Source: Clostridium sp. CAG:413 (GTDB lineage: Bacteria > Bacillota > Clostridia > Oscillospirales > Acutalibacteraceae). From it: a stretch of 10,609 nucleotides of DNA. The stretch covers positions 1 through 10,609 of the forward strand of contig FR888208.1 of assembly GCA_000431775.1 (NCBI GenBank), in the 5' to 3' direction. This document shows, in pieces, positions 1 through 6,437 of this stretch. The notes under the pieces were generated by a model. That model was not told the DNA's origin. It was given only the letters and a program-made list of their open reading frames with translations, and made no database searches. Position 1 is the stretch's first letter; each line of letters opens with the position of its first letter. The position numbers and the translations under genes are program-made.

Positions 1-741
1 ATGGCTGTTCCGCTGTTTAACGAAAACGGGCCTATCGACAGCGCGGGATTTCTGAAGGCAGTGCCCAAAAAGACCCGCTACTACATGGGTTCATTCCACA
101 ATTCGAAAGGCATTGAATTTATAAAGGCCGACCCGGACGATGACCTTTCTGAATTTGTCCGCCTTCTCGGGCAGACCGAAAAGCGCCAAGGCATATCGCT
201 GAGAAACGAGGAATATTTCAAAAAAATACGCCACGCATTCGGCGACAGAGCGGTAATATATTATGCGCGAATGCACCTCGACAGATATGTTGAATATCTC
301 GAGGGCTTGATAGCAAAAAAGCAGAACATTCCCGAAAACACGCGCAAGCTCGATGAGGCGAAGGCTCTTATCGAAGAAAAGGGAAACACAGTGAATCTCG
401 CCGCAAGCCTTGTCATTATGCCTGATCCCCAGGCGAAGCTCAAAATTGCCGAGTATCTCTATGCCGGCTCAGATCTCTCCGTGCTATCGACTCTTTGTGC
501 ATCGGTCGGACTTATATATGCGGGAGTCTGCGATTCCATAGACGCCGGATGTGACTATTTTAACCTCGGCGGAGTTGACGGAAGCTTCGAAGACCATCTT
601 TCAAAGTTCAAGATAAAGTTCGTACCCCATATATTTGAATATGTCGGCGAATTTGATATGCCGGTTGACAAAGTTATGTATCTCGGGTTTGAAAAGCTTC
701 TGCCCATGGCAAAGAAGGCAATCAAAAAGATAAAGAAATAA
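1..741 (+). CDS. FemAB-family peptidoglycan bridge aminoacyltransferase, C-terminal part (5' end probably outside window)
   Basis: FemA/FemB/FemX proteins use aminoacyl-tRNA to add amino acids to the stem peptide of lipid II at the inner membrane face, building the peptidoglycan cross-bridge. The 246 visible residues match the C-terminal part of this family: a KKTRY motif at 23-27, then a helix-rich segment with RxxGISLR-like sequence near 62-68, a charged helical stretch at about 97-131 that fits the family's coiled-coil insertion, and the conserved tail FNLGGVDG (187-194) followed by VGEFDMPV (215-222). Family members usually have about 330-420 residues and KKTRY normally lies well inside the protein, so some 130-150 N-terminal residues appear to be missing. 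The ATG at base 1 is therefore probably an internal Met at the window edge and not the true start. The gene ends 13 bases before the YfhO gene, so the two are likely co-transcribed. The amino acid transferred cannot be told from sequence. Confidence 0.85.
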   Translation: MAVPLFNENGPIDSAGFLKAVPKKTRYYMGSFHNSKGIEFIKADPDDDLSEFVRLLGQTEKRQGISLRNEEYFKKIRHAFGDRAVIYYARMHLDRYVEYLEGLIAKKQNIPENTRKLDEAKALIEEKGNTVNLAASLVIMPDPQAKLKIAEYLYAGSDLSVLSTLCASVGLIYAGVCDSIDAGCDYFNLGGVDGSFEDHLSKFKIKFVPHIFEYVGEFDMPVDKVMYLGFEKLLPMAKKAIKKIKK

Positions 742-754
742 GGCAGGTAAAGAA

Positions 755-3595
755 ATGAAAATAAAAAATGAAAAAGGGTCTGTTATCAGCAGGATTTTTA
801 AAGATAACAAATACTGTTGGCTCGCTTTCGGCTGTTCGGCAGTCATAATGCTGATAGTTTATATCTGCTACAGCCTCATACCGTTCGGCGATGTGACCAT
901 TCTCAGAATGGATCTCTATCACCAGTATGGCCCGCTCTTCGCGGAATTCTATGACCGTGTCACGCAGATGAAGAGCTTCCTTTATTCGTGGAATACCGGA
1001 CTCGGGAGCAGCTTTCTCGGCAACTTCTATAACTATCTGTGCAGCCCGCTCTCGATAGTCATGCTCATCTTCGGCCACAAGAATATGCCCGAGGCGATAG
1101 CGACAATGATTCTCCTTGCTGCGGCGTTTTCGAGTGCGACCTTCTGCTATTATCTCAAGAAGTCGTTCGGCGAACACTCGCCCGTAACTGCGGCGTTCGG
1201 TGTGCTCTATTCCTTCTGCGGTTTCTTTATAGCCTATTACTGGAACCTGATGTGGCTCGACGCAATGGTTCTGTTCCCGCTGATGATTCTCGGCATTGAG
1301 CGCATCATCAACGAACGCAGACCCGCTCTTTACATTTTCTCGCTGTCGATGACACTGCTGACGAGCTATTATATGGGCTACATGGCGTGCATCTTCGCGG
1401 TACTCTATTTCCTTGTATATTATTTCAGCCGTTACAACATCTCCGACACTACGAAAGTGCTTGAGGTTTATACTGACCCGGACGGCGAGCAGTACAGCAA
1501 ACTAAAAGATAAAATCAGATACAACTCATTCCTGTCTGACGGAATAACGTTTGCTCTTTCGAGCATTGCAGGCGCGGCTCTCGTTGCGTTCGCGCTTGTC
1601 CCCGTCTATTTCATTCTCCAGAGCTGCTCCGCAACGAGCGGAACATGGCCAGAAACGGTCAAGTCGTATTTCAAGATATTCGACTTCCTTGCAAATCACC
1701 TCGCAAGCGTCACGCCCACAATAAGAAGCAGCGGAACCGATGTTCTTCCCAATGTCTATTGCGGAATGGCGACAGTAATACTTGTCCCGCTCTATCTTTT
1801 CTGCAAGCGCATACCTGTAAGAGAAAAGATAGCAAATGTGCTTCTTCTCGGGCTTATATATTTCAGCTTCAATCTCAATGTGCTCAATTATATTTGGCAC
1901 GCATTCCATTTCCCGAACGATCTGCCATACAGATTCTCGTTCATGTATTCGTTCATCCTGCTCACCATGGCATATAAAGCGTTCCGACACATTACCGAGT
2001 TCTCCGGCAAAGAGATACTCGGCGCGGGAATAGCTATTCTTTCGGGAATAGTTATAATCCAAAAGGTCGGTTCAAAAAATGTCGATGAAACAACTGTTAT
2101 TATCAGTCTGCTGTTCGTCGTACTTTATACTCTTATATTTTATCTCTTCTCGACTAAGAAATATCAGGCGTCGGCTATGGCTGTTCTGATGCTCTGCTGC
2201 GTCTGCGCCGAGGCTATAAGCGCCGACACCGACAACTACAGCATGGACAGAACAAAGACCGAATACGCCGGAGACTATCAGGATTTCAGAGATCTCAAGA
2301 AAGAACTTGATGACATTGAAGGCAATGACACTTACCGCATGGAGCTCACCTCACTCAGGGCGCGCATGGATCCTGCATGGTACAACTACAATGGCGTATC
2401 CACGTTCTCATCCATGGCATACGAAAAAGTCGCAAATCTCCAGGAACAGCTCGGTCTTTACGGCAACTATATCAACAGCTACACCTACAATCCGCAGACC
2501 CCGGTCTACAATTCAATGATGTCGCTCAAGTATATTGTCGACAACAACGAATACAACCCGCCGCTGAGCGATGAGTTCTATGAATATGTCGGCTCATCCG
2601 GCAAGTTCCACGCATACCGAAACAAATACTGGCTCCCTATAGCCTACTGCGTGAATGAAGATATCACTGCGTGGAGCTTCGATTCAGACAATCCGTTTGA
2701 GGTGCAGAACGACTACTTTTTCCGCGCAACGGGAATCGATGAGGTTTTCAACAAACTCGATATCACTGATTCCTATTTCTATAACGTTGATCCTATTTCG
2801 ATAGGTCTTGATACGGGCTACATGAACTACTACAAAACTTCTTCGGACAGCACCGGAACTATTTCGTTTACCGTATCGCCCGAAAAGGATCAGAATGTTT
2901 ATCTGTTCGTTGAATCTGCCGGAATCGAAGATGTTCTTATCTCTGTCGGTTATGAACAGTATTCTCAGAACACGAGCCGCGAATACGTCTATGACCTCGG
3001 CATGTGCAAGGCGGGAACGCCGATAACCGTTGAAATGACCGTCAAGGATGATGTCAACAGCGGTGCACTCAACTTCTTTGTCTACGGTCTTGATACTGAC
3101 AAATTCGTTGAGGGCTATAACAAGCTCAACAGCGGTGCGCTGAATATCGAGAGCTTTACCGACACCGAGATAACCGGCACGCTGAACGCCGCTGAGGACA
3201 GCATTATTTACACCTCTATCCCCTATGACAAGGGCTGGAAAGTTACCGTTGACGGAAAAGAAGTCAGCGAGAATGATATTGTTGCCATCGGCGACGCACT
3301 GCTCGGAGTCAGAGTCAGCGCAGGAAACCACAGTGTAAAGTTCAAGTACACTCCGCGCGGAATGGTTATCGGACTCGGTATATCAGTCGTTACAGCGCTG
3401 ATTCTTGTTGCTGTTGCGGTTCTTCTGAAAAAGAGAAAGAAGAATCAGCCTCAGCCTGTCGCAGTGACAAGCGGAAGCGTTGTACCCGAAACTGCATCTA
3501 TGGAAACGCCGGAAATCGGCAATGATTCTGCTGAAGAAACATCCGAAACTTCGATAGATAAACCCGAATCAACCGAAAGCGACGAAACCGAATAA
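755..3595 (+). CDS. YfhO-family polytopic membrane protein (GT-C-like, envelope glycosylation)
   Basis: This 946-residue protein has the full YfhO layout. A first membrane helix lies at about 24-46, followed by a conserved DLYHQYG loop motif (D53), and roughly a dozen hydrophobic segments fill the first ~480 residues, including WLD at 167-169 before a long helix. A large extracytoplasmic beta-rich region follows, ending in the family signature SIPYDKGWKVTVDG (about 821-834) and an AGNHSVKFKYTP-type stretch. One last membrane helix (about 871-891) precedes a short basic KKRKK stop and a cytoplasmic tail. Bacillus and Listeria YfhO-type proteins are implicated in glycosylating lipoteichoic acid from an undecaprenyl-phosphate-linked sugar; the substrate here is unknown. 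The start ATG follows an AGG-rich site (741-747) at 7 bases and lies 13 bases after the FemAB stop. The last ~50 residues are an unusual acidic Ser/Thr/Glu-rich tail that does not look like family core. Confidence 0.9.
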   Translation: MKIKNEKGSVISRIFKDNKYCWLAFGCSAVIMLIVYICYSLIPFGDVTILRMDLYHQYGPLFAEFYDRVTQMKSFLYSWNTGLGSSFLGNFYNYLCSPLSIVMLIFGHKNMPEAIATMILLAAAFSSATFCYYLKKSFGEHSPVTAAFGVLYSFCGFFIAYYWNLMWLDAMVLFPLMILGIERIINERRPALYIFSLSMTLLTSYYMGYMACIFAVLYFLVYYFSRYNISDTTKVLEVYTDPDGEQYSKLKDKIRYNSFLSDGITFALSSIAGAALVAFALVPVYFILQSCSATSGTWPETVKSYFKIFDFLANHLASVTPTIRSSGTDVLPNVYCGMATVILVPLYLFCKRIPVREKIANVLLLGLIYFSFNLNVLNYIWHAFHFPNDLPYRFSFMYSFILLTMAYKAFRHITEFSGKEILGAGIAILSGIVIIQKVGSKNVDETTVIISLLFVVLYTLIFYLFSTKKYQASAMAVLMLCCVCAEAISADTDNYSMDRTKTEYAGDYQDFRDLKKELDDIEGNDTYRMELTSLRARMDPAWYNYNGVSTFSSMAYEKVANLQEQLGLYGNYINSYTYNPQTPVYNSMMSLKYIVDNNEYNPPLSDEFYEYVGSSGKFHAYRNKYWLPIAYCVNEDITAWSFDSDNPFEVQNDYFFRATGIDEVFNKLDITDSYFYNVDPISIGLDTGYMNYYKTSSDSTGTISFTVSPEKDQNVYLFVESAGIEDVLISVGYEQYSQNTSREYVYDLGMCKAGTPITVEMTVKDDVNSGALNFFVYGLDTDKFVEGYNKLNSGALNIESFTDTEITGTLNAAEDSIIYTSIPYDKGWKVTVDGKEVSENDIVAIGDALLGVRVSAGNHSVKFKYTPRGMVIGLGISVVTALILVAVAVLLKKRKKNQPQPVAVTSGSVVPETASMETPEIGNDSAEETSETSIDKPESTESDETE

Positions 3596-3602
3596 TTAAA
3601 GC

Positions 3603-3638
3603 AAATGCGCTGCCGTATAAACTGCGGCGGCGCATTTT
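3603..3638 (+). terminator. Intrinsic terminator between yfhO-like gene and phosphoesterase gene
   Basis: A 13-pair stem (3603-3615 with 3625-3637, including one T/G wobble) and a 9-base loop end in TTTT, just 7 bases after the yfhO-like stop. The run of T is short and partly inside the stem, and the phosphoesterase ribosome site starts only 4 bases later, so it may be a leaky terminator that lowers expression of the downstream gene. Confidence 0.7.
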
Positions 3639-3653
3639 AAAAGAGGTAAACGA

Positions 3654-4766
3654 ATGCTGAAATTCAACAGTGACGGCAAGTTCACAATAATGCAGATAAG
3701 CGACGCGCAGGATCTCCCGCTCGTTCGCAAAAGCCTTGTCCAGATGATAAACAGAGCCTGCGATGTTCTGCGCCCCGATCTCGTACTGTTCACGGGCGAC
3801 AACATACTCGGCAACCATATAAACGATGCAGTTATAGGCACAAGGCAGGTAGCTTCAGGTCATGACGCAACAAGGAAGCGTGTGGAGCGGGCAATAAGTC
3901 ATATTATTCTGCCGCTTGAAGCAAGACGAATCCCGTTTGCCGTGCTGTACGGAAATCACGATGACATGGACTGCATAGAAAAATCCGAGCAGTCGAAAAT
4001 ATACGGCAGCTATTCATCGTGCGTCGGAAGCGGCGCAGATGTCGGCGCGGGATGCGGAACTTATGATATCCCGATAATGTCGTCGGACGGAACGCGGCGC
4101 GCTTTTACCGTGTGGATGCTTGATTCCGCAGGAAAAGGCGCAGACGGCAATTGGTACACAACCATAAGCCGCAACAAAATAGATTGGATGCTCCGAAAGA
4201 ATGAGAAAATCAAAAAAGATTCCGGCATTCTCCCCTCTCTTGTATTTCAGCATGTCCCGATTCCGGAGACTATGCAACTCATACGGGAGTGCGAAAAAAA
4301 TAATGAGTGCATAGAGCATGACGGGCGATTTTATAAGCTTGACCCCCAAAAAGCCCACGGCACCCTCGGTGAATATCCCGATGTATGCTCTGAAAATGTC
4401 GGCGAATTTGAAGCATTGAAAGAAATGGAAGGCGTGCTCGCCGCGGTTGCGGGGCACGATCATCTCAATTGCTTCAAAGGCAGAGTCAATGATATTGACA
4501 TAATTCAAACCGCCTGCGCGTCATTCCGATGCTACGGCAACGAGATGCGCGGCGTGCGTGTTTTTGAACTCGATGAAAACAAGCCGTTTGAATATCGCAC
4601 AAGAACGGTAACATATTTTGATCTGTTTAAAAAGACTCCTCTTTCGGTGATGCGATACATAAACGATGCGGACGACAAGGAAAAGCTCAAATACGGCATA
4701 TGGGCGGGAACCGCGGCAACCGCCGCCGTCGGCGCTCTTATGATAGCGCTCGGCAAAAGGAAATAA
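3654..4766 (+). CDS. Calcineurin-like metallophosphoesterase with C-terminal hydrophobic helix
   Basis: This protein hydrolyses phosphomono- or diesters with a two-metal centre; its substrate is not known. The family motifs appear in order: SDAQD (D17, Q19), GDN (48-50), GNHDD (100-104), QHVP (H200) and GHDH (267-270). The first motif normally reads DxH, so Q19 replaces a usual metal-ligand His; the other motifs are intact, which argues for an active variant and not a dead enzyme. No signal peptide is seen. The last ~24 residues form an Ala/Gly-rich hydrophobic helix (about 347-366) ending in GKRK, a possible membrane tail. The start ATG follows AGAGG (3642-3646) at 7 bases. The gene sits after FemAB and YfhO genes behind a short hairpin, with no clear promoter of its own, so a role in envelope metabolism is plausible but unproven. 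At 370 residues it resembles the Dcr2/PhoD-like and purple-phosphatase-like branches more than cyclic-nucleotide phosphodiesterases. Confidence 0.85.
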   Translation: MLKFNSDGKFTIMQISDAQDLPLVRKSLVQMINRACDVLRPDLVLFTGDNILGNHINDAVIGTRQVASGHDATRKRVERAISHIILPLEARRIPFAVLYGNHDDMDCIEKSEQSKIYGSYSSCVGSGADVGAGCGTYDIPIMSSDGTRRAFTVWMLDSAGKGADGNWYTTISRNKIDWMLRKNEKIKKDSGILPSLVFQHVPIPETMQLIRECEKNNECIEHDGRFYKLDPQKAHGTLGEYPDVCSENVGEFEALKEMEGVLAAVAGHDHLNCFKGRVNDIDIIQTACASFRCYGNEMRGVRVFELDENKPFEYRTRTVTYFDLFKKTPLSVMRYINDADDKEKLKYGIWAGTAATAAVGALMIALGKRK

Positions 4767-4771
4767 AAAAC

Positions 4772-4810
4772 AGGAAGTATGGCTTTGAGTCATACTTCCT
4801 TTGCTTTTTT
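4772..4810. terminator. Bidirectional intrinsic terminator between convergent genes
   Basis: A perfect 10-pair stem (4772-4781 with 4791-4800) with a 9-base loop is followed on the + strand by TTGCTTTTTT and preceded by an A run (4765-4770) that becomes a T run on the - strand. It therefore serves both the phosphoesterase gene (+) and the EFR1-type gene (-), whose stop codon overlaps the + strand T run. Confidence 0.9.
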
Positions 4811-5552
4811 AATCAAGATGATATCTCGGTTTGCCGACGCTCTTTTTGCCATATTCGATGGCTTCCGTCGGGCAGAGGCAGATGCACGCCATGCAGTGGG
4901 TGCAATTCTTGCCCCAAACGGGTTTGCTGTTTTTTAATTCAATGTTATTGAGCGGACACATTTTTGCACACTTGCCGCATCCGATGCATTTGTCATTTGC
5001 CGTAAATGCATCCGCCTTGACGAAAAATTTATAGAATACCGGGTTGACTATATCGCTCATAAGCTTATCATAGGCATTTCTGCGCGGTTGAGCGAATTTC
5101 TTTTCGGCTTTTATAGTCTCCGAAGCGTCTGTGATATCCGGCTGAGCCTTTTCTATTATCCGCGCCGCCTGTTCAGCATTCGGCACACCGAACATAGCAA
5201 CATAATTTTCAGGCATCACTATCTGCTTGACGCCCATATAGTCAAATGACTTTCTTGAGCATAACCGCCTGATGTATTTGTCCGCATCGCCTATCTCGCC
5301 GCCGCAATCCATAACGAACCACACCTTAAAGCTTCCGCTGAACGGTGTCTCGTCTATCCACTTCTCGACAATGCGCGGAATACGCCAACCGTAAGTCGGA
5401 ACGACAAAAACGAGCCTACAGTCTGCGCTTATCTCCGATATATCCCACGCTTTAATTCTTTCGTTCATATTCAGCAGCCCGTCGCCGAGCGAATCGGCAA
5501 TCTTGCGTGCGATATATCTGCTGTTGCCAGTTCCCGTAAAAAACAAAATCAT
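4809..5552 (-). CDS. EFR1-family protein: flavodoxin-like domain fused to two 4Fe-4S clusters
   Basis: This is a 247-residue cytoplasmic electron-transfer protein. The N-terminal flavodoxin-like domain (about 1-160) opens with a beta strand and the FMN phosphate loop FTGTGNS (5-11), and has VPTYGWRIP (51-59), which fits the second flavin loop. The C-terminal ferredoxin domain carries two CxxCxxCxxxC[P] sets: C189, C192, C195, C199 and C217, C220, C223, C227, the pattern for two [4Fe-4S] clusters. This domain order and length match the EFR1-type family, which is common in Clostridia; the redox partner is unknown. The start ATG has GGAG (5561-5564 on the + strand) 8 bases upstream. The gene is transcribed away from the RHH-clpB pair and shares its upstream region, and converges on the phosphoesterase gene. 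All eight cluster cysteines are present, so it looks functional. Confidence 0.92.
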   Translation of the reverse strand: MILFFTGTGNSRYIARKIADSLGDGLLNMNERIKAWDISEISADCRLVFVVPTYGWRIPRIVEKWIDETPFSGSFKVWFVMDCGGEIGDADKYIRRLCSRKSFDYMGVKQIVMPENYVAMFGVPNAEQAARIIEKAQPDITDASETIKAEKKFAQPRRNAYDKLMSDIVNPVFYKFFVKADAFTANDKCIGCGKCAKMCPLNNIELKNSKPVWGKNCTHCMACICLCPTEAIEYGKKSVGKPRYHLD

Positions 5553-5583
5553 ATTATCATCTCCGAGCTAAATATCTTTTCAA

Positions 5584-5613
5584 ATTATATCAAATATAGT
5601 TCAACCGATGCAA
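5584..5613 (-). promoter_or_regulatory. Likely sigma-A promoter for the EFR1-type gene
   Basis: On the - strand a perfect TATAAT -10 box (5584-5589) lies 18 bases downstream of a weak TTGCAT -35 (5608-5613). Transcription would begin near 5577, giving a leader of about 25 bases that contains the GGAG site before the ATG. The -10 is strong evidence; the -35 matches only half of the consensus. Confidence 0.5.
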
Positions 5614-5620
5614 CATATAT

Positions 5621-5632
5621 TTTGTTAACAAA
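5621..5632. promoter_or_regulatory. Perfect 12-base palindrome TTTGTTAACAAA, possible operator
   Basis: The two six-base halves are exact reverse complements with no spacer. It lies just upstream of the -35 of the EFR1-type gene and about 30 bases (centre to centre) from the next palindrome. It resembles a half of Rex-type sites in base content but lacks their spacing, so no regulator is assigned. Such AT-rich palindromes can arise by chance. Confidence 0.35.
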
Positions 5633-5650
5633 TTTCAAATATCATCTTTC

Positions 5651-5662
5651 AAGACTTGTCTT
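5651..5662. promoter_or_regulatory. Palindrome AAGAC-TT-GTCTT, candidate operator of the RHH regulator
   Basis: Two exact five-base arms flank a two-base centre. Its ACTTGTC core (5654-5660) recurs in inverted orientation as GACAAGT at 5704-5710, overlapping the -35 box of the RHH-clpB promoter, 50 bases away. RHH proteins bind short repeated sites as dimers of dimers and commonly repress their own promoters, so this is a reasonable operator candidate. The link to this regulator is inference. Confidence 0.4.
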
Positions 5663-5701
5663 AAAATTTATTAACTTTGTATGAACATTTATATAAATAT
5701 A

Positions 5702-5730
5702 TTGACAAGTTTCCAAAACCGGTATATTAT
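5702..5730 (+). promoter_or_regulatory. Near-consensus sigma-A promoter for the RHH-clpB operon
   Basis: A perfect TTGACA -35 (5702-5707) and a TATTAT -10 (5725-5730) are separated by the ideal 17 bases. Transcription is expected near 5736-5738, about 24 bases before the TTG start. The expected start of the transcript lies downstream of the ATG at 5677, which rules that ATG out as the translation start from this promoter. Confidence 0.8.
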
Positions 5731-5746
5731 AGGAACAGAAAACAAA

Positions 5747-5751
5747 AGGAG
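5747..5751 (+). promoter_or_regulatory. Ribosome binding site that fixes the TTG start of the RHH gene
   Basis: AGGAG, inside a longer AAAGGAG, lies 9 bases before TTG at 5761. An in-frame TTG at 5752 directly touches the site and is too close to be used. The upstream ATG at 5677 has no comparable site. Confidence 0.8.
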
Positions 5752-5760
5752 TTGATACTC

Positions 5761-6408
5761 TTGAAGAAAACATTATACAGTTTGATGCTCAGCGACGAAG
5801 TCGTCCGCGAAGCGGATAGACTCGCGCACCAAAAGGGCACCAACCGATCAAATTTAATAAATCAGATACTTGCCGAATATTTCGGCATGGTCACGCCGCA
5901 GAGGCGCATAAACGACGTATTCCAGGCTATCGAAGAAGCGGTTGCCTCATACGGACAGCTTGTGCCGTTCTTTACTCCGAACGACCTTACAATGTCGCTC
6001 AAGAGCAGTCTGGAATATAAATACCGCCCCACCGTCAAATATGAAGTGGAGCTGTATGAAAACGGGCAGGATTCCATCGGCGAGCTGTCGGTGATATTCC
6101 GCACGCAGAGCGCCGCGCTTATCTCCGACATGACCGACTTTTTCCGCCTGTGGCACAGCATAGAACAAAAATATCTCCCCCACTACGGAGTGGAGAATGT
6201 TGACTATGCCCTTTATTATAACAAGTTCTGCCGCAGTATAGTCGTGCCGAAGAAGAACTCCTCGACCGAGGAGCTCGCGCAGGCTATATCCGGATATATA
6301 GAACTGTTTGACAAACTTATGAAAGGCTTCCTTGCCGGCAGATATTCTCCGGCAGATATCGAGCACTGCTACGCCGAATACATCGCGCGGCAGTCAATAA
6401 TAATATAA
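5761..6408 (+). CDS. Ribbon-helix-helix (CopG-like) DNA-binding protein with a C-terminal domain of unknown function
   Basis: The gene encodes 215 residues from a TTG start. The N-terminus is a classical ribbon-helix-helix fold: a beta strand (about 3-10, KTLYSLML), a first helix from S11DEVVREADRLA, a GTNRS turn (26-30) and a second helix NLINQILAEYF (31-41). The NRS-LIN-IL pattern is typical of CopG/Arc-like dimers that insert paired strands into the DNA major groove. Residues 45-215 form a mixed helix/strand domain that I do not recognise; it might sense a ligand or a protein. The gene has its own strong promoter with palindromes close by and lies 29 bases before clpB with no terminator or clear promoter between, so a shared transcript is likely. 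Function as autorepressor and regulator of clpB is inferred from this layout only. The length is well above that of antitoxin-type RHH proteins (about 50-100 residues), and no toxin gene is adjacent. Confidence 0.8.
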   Translation: MKKTLYSLMLSDEVVREADRLAHQKGTNRSNLINQILAEYFGMVTPQRRINDVFQAIEEAVASYGQLVPFFTPNDLTMSLKSSLEYKYRPTVKYEVELYENGQDSIGELSVIFRTQSAALISDMTDFFRLWHSIEQKYLPHYGVENVDYALYYNKFCRSIVVPKKNSSTEELAQAISGYIELFDKLMKGFLAGRYSPADIEHCYAEYIARQSIII

Positions 6409-6437
6409 CTCAAAACTCAGACTAAGCAGGTGATTTT

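Larger units (their letters stand above)
5553..5760. promoter_or_regulatory. Divergent intergenic control region (EFR1-type gene / RHH-clpB)
   Basis: This AT-rich region of about 208 bases lies between the two divergent starts. It holds one promoter for each side, two perfect palindromes (5621-5632 and 5651-5662), and several TCAAAT copies (5580-5585, 5590-5595, 5635-5640). No CIRCE inverted repeat (TTAGCACTC-type) and no CtsR heptad repeat (GGTCAAA-type) was found by eye. An in-frame ATG exists at 5677 but lies upstream of the predicted transcription start and is not used as the gene start here. Confidence 0.7.

Noticed and set aside
1526..2062. A 178-codon - strand frame within the yfhO-like gene
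   Set aside because: Antisense shadow of a conserved membrane-spanning region, with an odd charge-rich and Cys-rich composition and no start signals.
2684..3331. A 215-codon - strand frame within the yfhO-like gene
   Set aside because: Antisense to the conserved extracytoplasmic domain and its signature motif; no independent support.
5553..5760. CIRCE or CtsR operator upstream of the clpB operon
   Set aside because: Reading both strands, I found neither the TTAGCACTC/GAGTGCTAA pair nor tandem GGTCAAA heptads.
5553..5760. A riboswitch or leader RNA in the divergent region
   Set aside because: Both predicted leaders are only about 25 bases, too short for a riboswitch, and no conserved aptamer-like structure was recognised.
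5761..6408. RHH protein as antitoxin of a toxin-antitoxin pair
   Set aside because: It is much longer than RHH antitoxins, and no small toxin-like frame is next to it; the following gene is a complete clpB.
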